Part shown: one piece after another, positions 1-8,031 of the stretch | Position numbering within the stretch: the stretch's first letter is position 1 | Layout: each line of letters begins with the position of its first letter | Made by a program: the position numbers and the translations under genes | Origin: Flavobacterium stagni | GTDB taxonomy: Bacteria; Bacteroidota; Bacteroidia; Flavobacteriales; Flavobacteriaceae | DNA length: 64,000 nucleotides | Direction: 5' to 3' | NCBI RefSeq assembly: GCF_004122105.1 | Contig: NZ_SBKN01000001.1 | Location: 1 to 64,000 of the forward strand | The notes under the pieces: generated by a model | Seen by the model: only the letters and a program-made list of their open reading frames with translations | The model's database searches: none | Told to the model about the DNA's origin: nothing

Positions 1-213
1 GTTGGAACTTTAATATACCAAACATGCGAATGATATATACTATGAGGTATTAATCCAAATTTCTCTGGGCTATCCCTCTGTAAAAGGTAGATTGCATACG
101 CGTTACGCACCCGTGCGCCGGTCTCAAAGGAGCAAGCTCCTTCTACCCCTCGACTTGCATGTGTTAGGCCTGCCGCTAGCGTTCATCCTGAGCCAGGATC
201 AAACTCTTCATCG
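1..213 (-). rRNA. rrs: 16S ribosomal RNA, 5' part only
   Basis: The reverse complement near 185-207 reads AGAGTTTGATCCTGGCTCAG, the universal sequence at the 5' end of bacterial 16S rRNA. The gene is therefore on the minus strand and runs out of the window at position 1, so only about the first 210 nucleotides are present. The mature 5' end is placed near 213 by analogy with other bacteria and may be off by a few bases. An open reading frame across this stretch is not a gene. Two promoters lie upstream at 358-387 and 458-489. Confidence 0.95.
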
Positions 214-357
214 TAGATTTTTGATTTTTTTTGACTCGGGTTCTAGCTTAATTCTAATCTATTCAATTAGCCTTACTCTCTCTTATTTTGCTGTCAATCC
301 AATATGTCTATGAACTTGTCTTCTCTTATTCATCCAACCTCTCTCGGTTAGCGGGTG

Positions 358-387
358 CAAAAGTAAAACTCTTTTTTTAATTAGCAA
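358..387 (-). promoter_or_regulatory. rRNA operon promoter P2 (proximal)
   Basis: On the minus strand a -33 TTG (385-387) is followed after 19 bp by TACTTTTG (358-365), a perfect match to the Bacteroidetes TAnnTTTG -7 box. The bases that follow are CACCCGC. Transcription would start near 350, giving a leader of roughly 140 nt before the 16S 5' end. Confidence 0.75.
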
Positions 388-457
388 ATACTTTCGCAAT
401 TTTTTTTCGAAATCTTTTCTCTCAATCCCGAACCCCAATTCTTCCGTTTTGGGAGTG

Positions 458-489
458 CAAATATAGAAACCTATTCCCTCTTATTCCAA
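458..489 (-). promoter_or_regulatory. rRNA operon promoter P1 (distal)
   Basis: On the minus strand TTG (487-489), a 21-bp spacer and TATATTTG (458-465) form a second canonical promoter exactly 100 bp upstream of P2. It has nearly the same bases after the -7 box (CACTCCC). Tandem promoters are usual for rRNA operons. Confidence 0.65.
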
Positions 490-756
490 ATTTAAAATCA
501 CCTTTTTTTTATCTTTTTTTCTATCGGCTTGTTTCCAACTACTTACACCGCCACTTTTTTCTACCCATTACCGCAAAACAACCCTACTATGGGTTTATTC
601 GCTGCTTTTAGCCTGCAATTCCTTTGAAAAATTCACTTGGAAAAAAGTACCTTTTGTTCATAACCGCGATTTTTTTCGTGAAATCAAGTCTGAAAAAAAG
701 CGAACTTCTTCACTAGGTTGCCTAAAAAATGGCTTTAAAAATTGGTACTTCCCTCT

Positions 757-826
757 TTAGCCCCGATCGAAGCGGCATCCTGAACATGGCCTCAAGCCAT
801 GGGCAGATACAGCGAAGAGCGGGAAG
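757..826 (+). repeat. Dispersed intergenic repeat, copy A
   Basis: It reads TAGCCCCGATCGAAGCGGCATCC, a hairpin CATGGC-ctcaa-GCCATG (785-801), then GATACAGCGaagAGCGGGAA, summarised here as core motifs. The same outer motifs surround different hairpins at 4941-5050 (minus strand), 10587-10633 and 52132-52204. It lies between the rRNA promoters and the 3' end of the permease gene. Confidence 0.65.
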
Positions 827-896
827 GTAATTCTTTAACACTATAAATGCGTGCTCCTAGAAAAAAAACTCTCCTATTATATATAAGGATATGGTT

Positions 897-2132
897 TTAA
901 TCGAATCGAATGGTTTTGGAAGGGACAATTCGGGTAATAATATAGGAAGGCAATAACAATACGATTAAACAAATGAGTATGGTCCCGACGTTGAGCGCAA
1001 GTATGTGAAGCGGATTAATGGCAACTGGAGCAACGGTGACATAATAACTTTCGGGGTTGAGATGAATGACTCCGAAAAATTTCTGTATAGACAACAGCAA
1101 TAAGGCTACCCCATTCCCCCAAAGCAAACCGCGTACGATTAAATGAAAAGCATTGTAGAGGAAGATTTTCCGGATGGACCAATTGTTGGCGCCCATCGAT
1201 TTTAGAATTCCAATCATTTGGGTTCGCTCTAAGATCAACACCAGTAAGGCCACCACCATATTAATGGTTGACACCACAATCATGACAATTAATATAATCA
1301 AGATATTGGCATCAAATAAGGTGAGCCAGTCAAAGATGTAATAGTATTTTTCGGTTATGGTTTCTGAATTCAAGGTAGAAGAGGTTTCGTCATAAACTTC
1401 TTCCCCTTTTTGGGCGATTTGGTCAAAATCGGATACAAACACTTCGAAGGCCCCTACTTCATCAGGACGCCAATGGTTGATGCGCTGCACCTGACGGATA
1501 TCTCCAATCAAATAGGCCGAATCAAATTCTTTGACTCCCGAATTATAAATTCCCGAAACGACAAATCGGCGGGCTTTGGGCAATTTATTCTGTCCTTGAG
1601 CAAAAAAGAAGGTGTTGAATTTGCTCCCGACTTTCAATTGCAGTCGATTGGCTAGAAACTCGGAGATCAACACTTCATTGGAATAGGCGCCCGACATAGA
1701 TGGAATTTTACCGGCTACTAGGTACTCTGACAACACATCCCAGCGGTAGTCTTTTCCTACTCCTTTATATATAATTCCTTCGAACGAAGAAGCGGTACGA
1801 ATAATCCCGGCCTTGGCGGCAACAGCTTGGACATGATCGATGCCTTGTACATTTTTAAAACGGGGATAGAATTTTTGACGTATCGAAATCGGATCGGTAC
1901 TTACATCCGACTCGTTCCCATTGAATCCAGAGATAATAATATGGCCGTTGAACGCTGCAATCTTATCACGGATTTTCTGTTGGAGTCCGACCCCCGTCGA
2001 CACAGAAATCAGCATCATAAACATACCCAATGCAATTGCAATGGTTGCAATTTTTATAATTGGCGCGGAAATACTACTTTTATCCCTCTTGGAAGCCGTA
2101 AGTCGTTTTGCTATGAAAAATTCTAAATTCAA
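897..2132 (-). CDS. LolC/LolE-like lipoprotein-releasing ABC permease
   Basis: A 411-residue FtsX/MacB-type permease. The N-terminus (NLEFFIAKRLTASK) is typical of LolC/E proteins, with a first membrane helix at about residues 25-45, a long periplasmic domain (about 50-270) and three C-terminal helices in the FtsX domain (about 275-405). Such proteins work with a LolD-type ATPase to extract lipoproteins from the inner membrane, or act as other MacB-like exporters; no ATPase gene is adjacent. The open frame extends upstream to 2288, but homology begins at the TTG at 2132, which I take as the start. It is head to head with the muramidase gene, with virtually no space between them. Confidence 0.85.
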   Translation of the reverse strand: MNLEFFIAKRLTASKRDKSSISAPIIKIATIAIALGMFMMLISVSTGVGLQQKIRDKIAAFNGHIIISGFNGNESDVSTDPISIRQKFYPRFKNVQGIDHVQAVAAKAGIIRTASSFEGIIYKGVGKDYRWDVLSEYLVAGKIPSMSGAYSNEVLISEFLANRLQLKVGSKFNTFFFAQGQNKLPKARRFVVSGIYNSGVKEFDSAYLIGDIRQVQRINHWRPDEVGAFEVFVSDFDQIAQKGEEVYDETSSTLNSETITEKYYYIFDWLTLFDANILIILIVMIVVSTINMVVALLVLILERTQMIGILKSMGANNWSIRKIFLYNAFHLIVRGLLWGNGVALLLLSIQKFFGVIHLNPESYYVTVAPVAINPLHILALNVGTILICLIVLLLPSYIITRIVPSKTIRFD

Positions 2133-2136
2133 TCCT

Positions 2137-3438
2137 ATGTGTAATTGGGTGCTCAAAAATACTGTTTTATTCTTGGTTTTGCTAATGGTTTCGTGTGGTG
2201 GTATGCAGTCCAATTCACAAACAAGCAGTACAACCTCGCCAACCATAGAACAATCCAACGAACTTTTACTTACGGGAGCTGAAAACACAAAGGCTTATCT
2301 TTCGCTTTTAAAGGGAAAGAAAGTCGGAATAATTACCAATCCTTCGGGGATACTTTTTGCCAGCAATGCTGAAAATGACACCCTATCCAACGGGAAAATT
2401 ATTACCGTTCATCAATTTTATCAACGTGATGAAACAGGTGGTTTTCAAAAATATAGTAAATCCATTGTTGACTTCCTTTTGGAATCCAACATAAATGTCC
2501 AAAAAATATTTGCTCCCGAACACGGTTTTCGCGGAACTGCCGATGCGGGCGAACACATTGTAGACGGCAAAGACACCAAAACGGGTTTGCCGATTATTTC
2601 TTTATACGGGAACAATAAAAAACCGAAACCCGAGCAATTGGCCGGAATTGACATTATGGTTTTTGACTTGCAAGATGTAGGCGCGCGTTTTTACACCTAC
2701 ATTTCCTCCTTACATTATATTATGGAGGCTTGTGCTGAAAACCATATTCCATTGCTTGTTTTGGACCGACCCAATCCGAATGGCGGTATTGTGGACGGAC
2801 CTGTTTTGGAAAAAGAAAACACTAGTTTTGTGGGCATGCACACCATACCTGTTCTTCATGGAATGACCATTGGTGAATATGCCCAAATGATTAATGGAGA
2901 AAAATGGTTGAAAGACGGGAAACAATGCGAACTTACTGTGATTCCCTGCCTAAATTACAAGCGGGATATGGAATACAGCTTACCCGTTCGCCCTTCGCCC
3001 AATTTACCCAATGACCAATCCATAAATCTGTATGCAAGTTTGTGTTTCTTTGAAGGTACTAATGTAAGTGTGGGTCGGGGCACCGATTTACAATTTCAAA
3101 TCTACGGTTCGCCCTTCCTCAAAAACATGCCTTTTCGTTTTACGCCTCAACCCAATTTGGGCGCCAAAGAGCCTATGCACAAAGGACAACTTTGTTATGG
3201 AGAGGATTTGTCGATGGTAAAAAAAGTGAGTCGCCTCGAATTAAAATGGCTTTTGAAAGCGTATGCGAACACGGAAGATAAAACCAAATTCTTCAATGAT
3301 TTTTTCACCAAATTGGCTGGGACCAAAATATTACGCCAACAAATTGAAGCAGGACTGACCGAAGAGGCGATTCGGGCAAGTTGGAAAAAAGGTCTGGAAG
3401 CCTTCAAAAAAATACGTCAGCCTTATTTATTGTATTAG
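2137..3438 (+). CDS. NamZ-like exo-beta-N-acetylmuramidase lipoprotein (DUF1343)
   Basis: A 433-residue predicted lipoprotein: a hydrophobic stretch ends in the lipobox MVSC with Cys20. It matches the DUF1343/NamZ family, which removes terminal MurNAc from peptidoglycan fragments during cell-wall recycling. The signature FAPEHGFRG is present with the candidate catalytic Glu near 128, followed by DVGARFYTY, LDRPNPNG, PVLHGMTIGE and SVGRGTD. About 30 extra residues (near 70-105) precede the PEHGF motif compared with what I expect of the family. Two starts are possible: ATG 2113, which overlaps the divergent permease gene by 20 bp, or ATG 2137, which does not and gives a normal-length lipoprotein signal. 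It ends overlapping the next minus-strand gene by 4 bp. Confidence 0.85.
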   Translation: MCNWVLKNTVLFLVLLMVSCGGMQSNSQTSSTTSPTIEQSNELLLTGAENTKAYLSLLKGKKVGIITNPSGILFASNAENDTLSNGKIITVHQFYQRDETGGFQKYSKSIVDFLLESNINVQKIFAPEHGFRGTADAGEHIVDGKDTKTGLPIISLYGNNKKPKPEQLAGIDIMVFDLQDVGARFYTYISSLHYIMEACAENHIPLLVLDRPNPNGGIVDGPVLEKENTSFVGMHTIPVLHGMTIGEYAQMINGEKWLKDGKQCELTVIPCLNYKRDMEYSLPVRPSPNLPNDQSINLYASLCFFEGTNVSVGRGTDLQFQIYGSPFLKNMPFRFTPQPNLGAKEPMHKGQLCYGEDLSMVKKVSRLELKWLLKAYANTEDKTKFFNDFFTKLAGTKILRQQIEAGLTEEAIRASWKKGLEAFKKIRQPYLLY

Positions 3439-3659
3439 GCCAAGCGGCGTTCCATTAATTGTTTGAGGAGTTTAAAACTAAAAAACAGCGTGTAAAAAAT
3501 ACTAGTTAGCAATCCGAAGACGATAACCGACATGCAAAAAATTTCTAATCCAAAAGAGAACTTATTAGGATTGGGCGCATCGGTATCGATATAGGCTCCA
3601 AATAAAGTGAGTGCCAATCCTACCGCATAAATCCCAAGAAGGATAAAAACATGTCGCAT
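3435..3659 (-). CDS. Small two-helix membrane protein, unknown
   Basis: A 74-residue protein with two hydrophobic segments (about residues 4-23 and 37-62) separated by a short polar loop containing DTDAPNPNKFSFG, and ending in a basic tail (KQLMERRLA). I do not recognise a family. It is convergent with the muramidase gene (4-bp overlap of stop codons) and lies 42 bp downstream of the cysteine-cluster gene on the same strand, so the two may be co-transcribed. Confidence 0.6.
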   Translation of the reverse strand: MRHVFILLGIYAVGLALTLFGAYIDTDAPNPNKFSFGLEIFCMSVIVFGLLTSIFYTLFFSFKLLKQLMERRLA

Positions 3660-3701
3660 AACTAAGAGTGTTTTTTACACAACGAAAACGACAGAAAAAT
3701 A

Positions 3702-4202
3702 TTACTTCGCCGGAATTCTTTTTTTCATTTCCTCGACAATATTGAAAGCAGCCGGACAAATGGACACGTTCTGCAAAGTCAAATTCGCGATTTGATAAAA
3801 CTTCGTGCGATCCGTGTGCGGGTATTCCCGACAAGCTTTGGGACGCACTTCATAAATCATGCAATAATTATCCGCATCCAAAAACGTACACGGTACACTT
3901 TTCAACACATAATCGTTATCCTCATCAATGCGTAAATAGTGATCGATAAATTGCTGCGGCTTTTGGCGAAAATGCTTCGCAATTCGTTCGATATCGGCGG
4001 AAGTAAATAAAGGTCCCGTTGTTTTACAACAATTGGCGCATTGCAAACAATCCGTTTTTTTGAATTCCCGTTCATGCAATTCCTGCATTTGGTAATCCAA
4101 ATCGCGCGGCGGATTCTTTTTGAGTTTATCAAAATACTTTTTGTTCTCACTCTGGCGCTCTTTTGCCAATTTCGCTAATTCGTGTAATGCTGGTTTCACC
4201 AT
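3702..4202 (-). CDS. YkgJ-family cysteine-cluster protein
   Basis: A 166-residue soluble protein of the YkgJ/UPF0153 family of zinc- or iron-chelating proteins. Cysteines cluster at 52, 55, 58 and 59 (CLQCANCC), then at 105, 114, 124 and 149, with the usual EVRPKACREYP segment. The N-terminal 50 residues are charged and probably helical. The biochemical role of the family is not established. The ATG at 4202 is 30 bp from the divergent methyltransferase start, so the two genes share a short promoter region. Confidence 0.85.
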   Translation of the reverse strand: MVKPALHELAKLAKERQSENKKYFDKLKKNPPRDLDYQMQELHEREFKKTDCLQCANCCKTTGPLFTSADIERIAKHFRQKPQQFIDHYLRIDEDNDYVLKSVPCTFLDADNYCMIYEVRPKACREYPHTDRTKFYQIANLTLQNVSICPAAFNIVEEMKKRIPAK

Positions 4203-4209
4203 TGTACGG

Positions 4210-4217
4210 TATCTTTG
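4210..4217 (+). promoter_or_regulatory. -7 box for the methyltransferase gene
   Basis: TATCTTTG matches the Bacteroidetes TAnnTTTG element and sits 15 bp upstream of the ATG at 4233, implying a very short 5' leader. No clear -33 TTG is present at the standard distance, so it is a partial match. Confidence 0.45.
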
Positions 4218-4232
4218 TGCAAAAATACAATC

Positions 4233-4934
4233 ATGTTGGATTTATTCGGCCAAGCCATCCTCGATTTTTATACCCAAAACAATCCACAACCCTTACTTAC
4301 GGAAACTTCGATTTCTGAAGAAGACGAAATGGACGTAGCGTATTTGTTTCGTACGTTTAAAAATATGCCCAAAATCGAGCAAAAAGCGCTCCAACTCGCA
4401 AAAGGTAAAATTTTAGATATTGGTGCGGGTGCGGGTTGCCATGCTTTGTATCTTCAACAAAAAGGAATGGAGGTAACGGCATTGGATCAATCTGCCCATG
4501 CTATTGAAGCTTGTCGTTTGCAAAATATTCAATCCTGCGTTCAATGTTCAGTACTCGATTACAAGCCCGAAACCCAATTTGACACGTTGCTATTACTCAT
4601 GAACGGCACGGGAATTTTTGGCAAACTGAATCAAACCGCCACGTACCTCCAGAAATTAAAATCCCTTTTGTGTCCGGGTGGCCAAATTCTAATTGACAGT
4701 TCGGACCTGATTTACATGTTCGATGAAGACGAAGACGGCGGACGATGGATTCCCGATACCGGTTATTATGGCGAACTCGAATTTACACTCCATTACAAAG
4801 GGCAAAAAGAGCAATTCCCGTGGTTATATTTGGATTACAATACGCTACAAAACGCAGCCTTGGCCAACGGCTTCCATTGTGAATTGGTTGCCGAAGGCAA
4901 AAATTACGATTATCTAGCACGGTTGACGGTTTAA
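4233..4934 (+). CDS. Class I SAM-dependent methyltransferase
   Basis: A 233-residue cytoplasmic Rossmann-fold methyltransferase. Motif I is clear (KILDIGAGAGCHALYLQ, about residues 64-80), followed by the acidic end of strand 2 (VTALDQS) and a motif near LLLMNGTGIFGKL typical of the ubiE/methyltransf_25 type. The substrate cannot be inferred. Translation could start at an upstream TTG or GTG, but the ATG at 4233 gives the natural N-terminus MLDLFGQAILDFY and follows the -7 box by 15 bp. Confidence 0.85.
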   Translation: MLDLFGQAILDFYTQNNPQPLLTETSISEEDEMDVAYLFRTFKNMPKIEQKALQLAKGKILDIGAGAGCHALYLQQKGMEVTALDQSAHAIEACRLQNIQSCVQCSVLDYKPETQFDTLLLLMNGTGIFGKLNQTATYLQKLKSLLCPGGQILIDSSDLIYMFDEDEDGGRWIPDTGYYGELEFTLHYKGQKEQFPWLYLDYNTLQNAALANGFHCELVAEGKNYDYLARLTV

Positions 4935-4940
4935 TTTTTT

Positions 4941-5050
4941 GGGCAGCAATTCCGGCTTTCCGCTGTACCTGCCTGCCAGTAGGCAGGTCCCTCCACTTCG
5001 TTGCGGGGATGCCGCTTCAACCTGCCTGCCGGCAGGCTGGTCCGGGCTGC
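4941..5050 (-). repeat. Dispersed intergenic repeat, copy B
   Basis: The largest copy of the family, on the minus strand. It reads GCAGCCCGGA, then a CCTGCCGGCAGG palindrome, GAAGCGGCATCC (reverse complement of 5007-5018), a second CCTGCC..GGCAGG inverted repeat, then GTACAGCGGAAAGCCGGA and GCTGC. The outer GCAGC (4943-4947) and GCTGC (5046-5050) are inverted repeats, so the whole element can fold on itself. It separates two convergent genes and may also end their transcription. Confidence 0.65.
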
Positions 5051-5054
5051 AAAT

Positions 5055-6212
5055 CTATATTTCAATCAAATCCGTGGTTTGAATAATATCCCATAAGGCT
5101 GCATACAACGTATCCAAATCGGCAATCGTATTGTATGCATTAATTGAAAACCGCAAATACACACCATCATTCAACGGCATGACTGGAATTTGAATGTGGT
5201 ATTTGGAATACAAGATTTCTTTCAACTCCATCGGTTTTGACGTACACACAGGAATACTCGCCATCTGACCCAAAAATTCTTCGGTTACGGGACAAAGGGG
5301 CTGACTATTTAACAACTTACAAAATCGCGGATATTGTTCGAGTACCATAGCACGACAGGCTTTGGCCTGCATTTCCCAATCGTTATCCTTTAAAAATTGT
5401 ATCACTTGGGGCGTACATAAGTACGTTGAGTGATCATTGGTTCCTTGGTATTCGTGGTAATCCAAAAATTGACTTTCGCTAGGAAACAAACTTTCGTAGC
5501 CCCAACTCACAACCAACGGATCGAGGTCGGCTTGAAACTCCTTTTTTACATACAAAAACGAACTTCCTTTGGGGGCCAACATCCATTTGTGCAGCGTTCC
5601 TGTATAATAATCGGGGTTGAGTTCGCGCAAATTCAACGGAATATGACCCGGCACGTGTGCGCCATCAACGATAGTAATTAATCCGAGTTCTTGGGCTTTG
5701 TCACAAATTTCTTTGACGGGAAAAATGAGTGCGGTCGAACTCGAAATTTGATTGATAAAAACCACTTTCGTTTTGGAGGAATACCCTTTCCAGAAATCTT
5801 CCAGTAGTTGTTCTTTAGAAGTAATGGGTAGGGAAATGTTCTGGCGGATGTATTTCGCTCCTGATTTCTTACAATAAAAATTCCACGTACGATCCATCGC
5901 CCCATATTCATGATTGGTGGCTAATATTTCGTCACCTGGCTGCAATTGCAAACTGTGCATGATGGTATTGATGGCCTGCGTTGGATTAGGTGTAAAGAAA
6001 AAATCAGACGTATCACAACCAATGAATGCTGCCAAGGGTTCTTTGGCCGCTTTTAAATATACCGGGAGTTTCTTCTGAATAAAATGCACCGGATCGGCTT
6101 CCATCTCGCGTTGCAAATTGACTTTGGCCTCAAACACGGGTTGAGGCGTGGCACCAAACGATCCATGATTTAAAAAGGTAATCGCTGGATCCAATAAAAA
6201 GTGTGATTTCAT
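5055..6212 (-). CDS. PLP-dependent class V aminotransferase, isopenicillin N epimerase-like
   Basis: A 385-residue fold-type I PLP enzyme. N-terminal FLNHGSFGATP is typical of the isopenicillin N epimerase-like subgroup of class V aminotransferases. The cofactor-binding Asp183 and His186 lie in IVDGAHVPGH, and the Schiff-base lysine is probably Lys209 in GTLHKWMLAPKG. The actual substrate is unknown; epimerase, cysteine desulfurase-like and amino-acid lyase roles all occur in this subgroup, and no beta-lactam genes are nearby. It is preceded by DUF2059 on the same strand with a 63-bp gap. Confidence 0.85.
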   Translation of the reverse strand: MKSHFLLDPAITFLNHGSFGATPQPVFEAKVNLQREMEADPVHFIQKKLPVYLKAAKEPLAAFIGCDTSDFFFTPNPTQAINTIMHSLQLQPGDEILATNHEYGAMDRTWNFYCKKSGAKYIRQNISLPITSKEQLLEDFWKGYSSKTKVVFINQISSSTALIFPVKEICDKAQELGLITIVDGAHVPGHIPLNLRELNPDYYTGTLHKWMLAPKGSSFLYVKKEFQADLDPLVVSWGYESLFPSESQFLDYHEYQGTNDHSTYLCTPQVIQFLKDNDWEMQAKACRAMVLEQYPRFCKLLNSQPLCPVTEEFLGQMASIPVCTSKPMELKEILYSKYHIQIPVMPLNDGVYLRFSINAYNTIADLDTLYAALWDIIQTTDLIEI

Positions 6213-6275
6213 AGCTTTTGGTCAAAAAAAATCCCAAACAAACTGTTCGGGACTTTCTTATTTTTCATGTCGTTA

Positions 6276-6701
6276 TTATTGCATGTATTTCATCATTAAC
6301 GCTTGCAAGTCCGTTTGAATATCCATCATACTCTCTTGCGACTTTTGGTTAACTTCACCTGCTTTGTCCTTCATTTTTTTACCCACTGGGCTGTTATAAA
6401 AAGCTTTCATTGCTTTGATATCTTCTTTGGTATATACTTGCATATATACTTCAGCTGTTTTTTCATTTACTTTTTTCATCAATGCATCAAATTCCACGAT
6501 AAAAGCAGCGCGTTTTTCTTCAGCTACTTGGCCTACAATTTGATCACGGTATGAGTTTAACATATTTCCTGATCCGCTGGCTTCAATTACCGCTAAACAT
6601 TCTTTTTTAAAAGCCTCGTCTACAGCTGGTTTGGCAGCCTCTTGAGAAAATCCTAAAGTTGATACGCAAACAAATGCGAAGGTGAAAACTAATTTTTTCA
6701 T
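6276..6701 (-). CDS. DUF2059 periplasmic protein
   Basis: A 141-residue exported protein with a signal peptide (residues 1-19, ending GFSQ). The mature part has the DUF2059 pattern: YRDQIVGQV, then AEVYMQVYTKEDIKAMKAFYNSPVGKKM, a helical region found in many periplasmic proteins. Family function is unknown. It is rich in Lys, Met and Ala and ends in a glutamine/methionine-rich helix. Confidence 0.85.
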   Translation of the reverse strand: MKKLVFTFAFVCVSTLGFSQEAAKPAVDEAFKKECLAVIEASGSGNMLNSYRDQIVGQVAEEKRAAFIVEFDALMKKVNEKTAEVYMQVYTKEDIKAMKAFYNSPVGKKMKDKAGEVNQKSQESMMDIQTDLQALMMKYMQ

Positions 6702-6808
6702 TGTATGTTTTTATTATTTGTTATAAATGTAGTGTTTTTACATTTAACTCTTTTAGTCGCTAAAAAATATTTTTTGTTACTTAATCAAATTAGATTTATC
6801 GCTTTTCT

Positions 6809-7192
6809 TTAAGTCTTCAATTTAAACTCAAATGGAAACTTTATTGTTATGCTTGTTGGATTCCCATTTTTTGTTGCAGGCTCCCATTTTGGCGAATTTT
6901 TTAAAACTCGTATCATCTCTGTAGCAGACTCAACATCAATAAGCTGTATGATTCGAATGTCTGTAACTTCGCCATTTTGATTAATCACAAAAGAAACCAG
7001 CATTTTCCCCTGCTTTTTTACTTTCCCAAAATCATAGTTTTGATTCACAAAATCATAAAATTTTTCAAGACCTCCTCCTTTAAATTTAGGATTAATTAGA
7101 TCGCCTTGCAGATATACTTCACCATCCCCTTGAATTTGAGAAGTTACTGTAGTTGTAAACAACAATAAAATGAAAAACAAATATGGTCTCAT
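6809..7192 (-). CDS. TonB C-terminal-domain protein, short
   Basis: A 127-residue secreted protein: signal peptide at 1-19 (ending VTSQ), then one TonB C-terminal-like domain (about 30-127) with GGLEKFYDFVNQNY, the strand VSFVINQNGEVTDI, and WEPATKNGNP. It lacks the N-terminal membrane anchor of true TonB, so it cannot couple to ExbB/ExbD in the usual way. It follows the larger TonB-domain gene by 37 bp; the pair probably arose by duplication. Confidence 0.8.
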   Translation of the reverse strand: MRPYLFFILLLFTTTVTSQIQGDGEVYLQGDLINPKFKGGGLEKFYDFVNQNYDFGKVKKQGKMLVSFVINQNGEVTDIRIIQLIDVESATEMIRVLKNSPKWEPATKNGNPTSITIKFPFEFKLKT

Positions 7193-7229
7193 GGTTTAAT
7201 TAACCTCAATCTTAGTTGGAATAGTGATA

Positions 7230-8030
7230 TTACCCTTTATTGTTAATTTTAATTGGAAGGGTATAACTGCAACGCACGGGCTTGCCCAATTGGTGTCCAG
7301 GCTTCCATAGCGGCGAGAGTTTTAAGACACGGATGGCTTCTTCCCCTGTTCCATAGCCAATATCTCGGAGTACTTTCAATTCGGTTAACGAACCATCTTT
7401 TTCAATCACAAAGGATACAATTACAGTGCCATTCAAACCCGGCACATCAGGAGTTCGGTAGTGCTTTGCAATCAACTTATAAAATTCATTGGGTCCACCT
7501 GGATATTCGGGTTTAGCTTCAATGCCACTAACATTATAAATGTCGTCGTCTTGTATAACATCTGTTTTTGGTACTTCATATTGGGGCATAAAAACCACTT
7601 TGCTCTGACTTTGTAATTCTGAACGATCAATACTTTCCAGTCTATACGACATCATTTTCGTTTTTACTTCCCATTTACCCGCTTTGAAGGTTAGCTTTTT
7701 TTCCACTTTTGTAATGAGGTCGGGAAACATTCCTTCTCTACTCCATTTGGGAGAAGTTGGAATAGTAGTATAAAGCTGTTGGGCAACAGCTTCGTGCATA
7801 TTGTAAAGTACTATTGGATATTTGACCGAACCGTCTTCATCAATATAAAATTGAATAGTAAACCGGTATTCTAATGAAGTATCCCAAGCTACACCAGATT
7901 GTTTCTCTAAAAACTCTTCAAAGGTAGGCCAAGTCGTGGTGGGAAACACAGGCATCTTCGGCGGTTGCATCGGTTGAGCTAGGGTTACTCCCGTTACGAT
8001 ACACGCCAAAAACAACAATACATTTTTCAT
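7230..8030 (-). CDS. TonB C-terminal-domain protein, long
   Basis: A 266-residue exported protein with a signal peptide (about 1-18). Residues 25-120 form a degenerate domain with FYIDEDGSVKYPIVLYNMHEA and SPKWSREGM, which resembles a TonB_C repeat. Residues 170-262 form a clear one: GGPNEFYKLIAKHY, VIVSFVIEKDGSLTELKVLRDIG, LWKPGHQLGKPV. It looks like two tandem TonB_C folds without a membrane anchor. Its start lies one base after the queE stop, so it belongs to the der-queE transcript. Confidence 0.8.
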   Translation of the reverse strand: MKNVLLFLACIVTGVTLAQPMQPPKMPVFPTTTWPTFEEFLEKQSGVAWDTSLEYRFTIQFYIDEDGSVKYPIVLYNMHEAVAQQLYTTIPTSPKWSREGMFPDLITKVEKKLTFKAGKWEVKTKMMSYRLESIDRSELQSQSKVVFMPQYEVPKTDVIQDDDIYNVSGIEAKPEYPGGPNEFYKLIAKHYRTPDVPGLNGTVIVSFVIEKDGSLTELKVLRDIGYGTGEEAIRVLKLSPLWKPGHQLGKPVRCSYTLPIKINNKG

Positions 8031-8031
8031 A

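Larger units (their letters stand above)
213..896. other. Gene-free region upstream of 16S rRNA
   Basis: About 680 bp with no supported gene. It holds the rRNA leader (about 213-350), two tandem rRNA promoters, A/T-rich sequence (about 490-750) in which nothing else is recognisable, and one dispersed repeat at 757-826. The remaining 70 bp lead to the stop codon of the permease gene. Confidence 0.7.

Noticed and set aside
92-313. Open reading frame across the 16S gene start and leader
   Set aside because: It lies over the rRNA gene and its leader; composition is not coding and no homology is recognisable.
757-826. Insertion-sequence end or transposon remnant
   Set aside because: No transposase, target duplication or terminal inverted repeats of IS type; the four copies differ internally in a way that points to a REP-like or RNA element.
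5055-6212. True isopenicillin N epimerase in a beta-lactam pathway
   Set aside because: Only subgroup similarity is visible and no beta-lactam biosynthesis genes are nearby.
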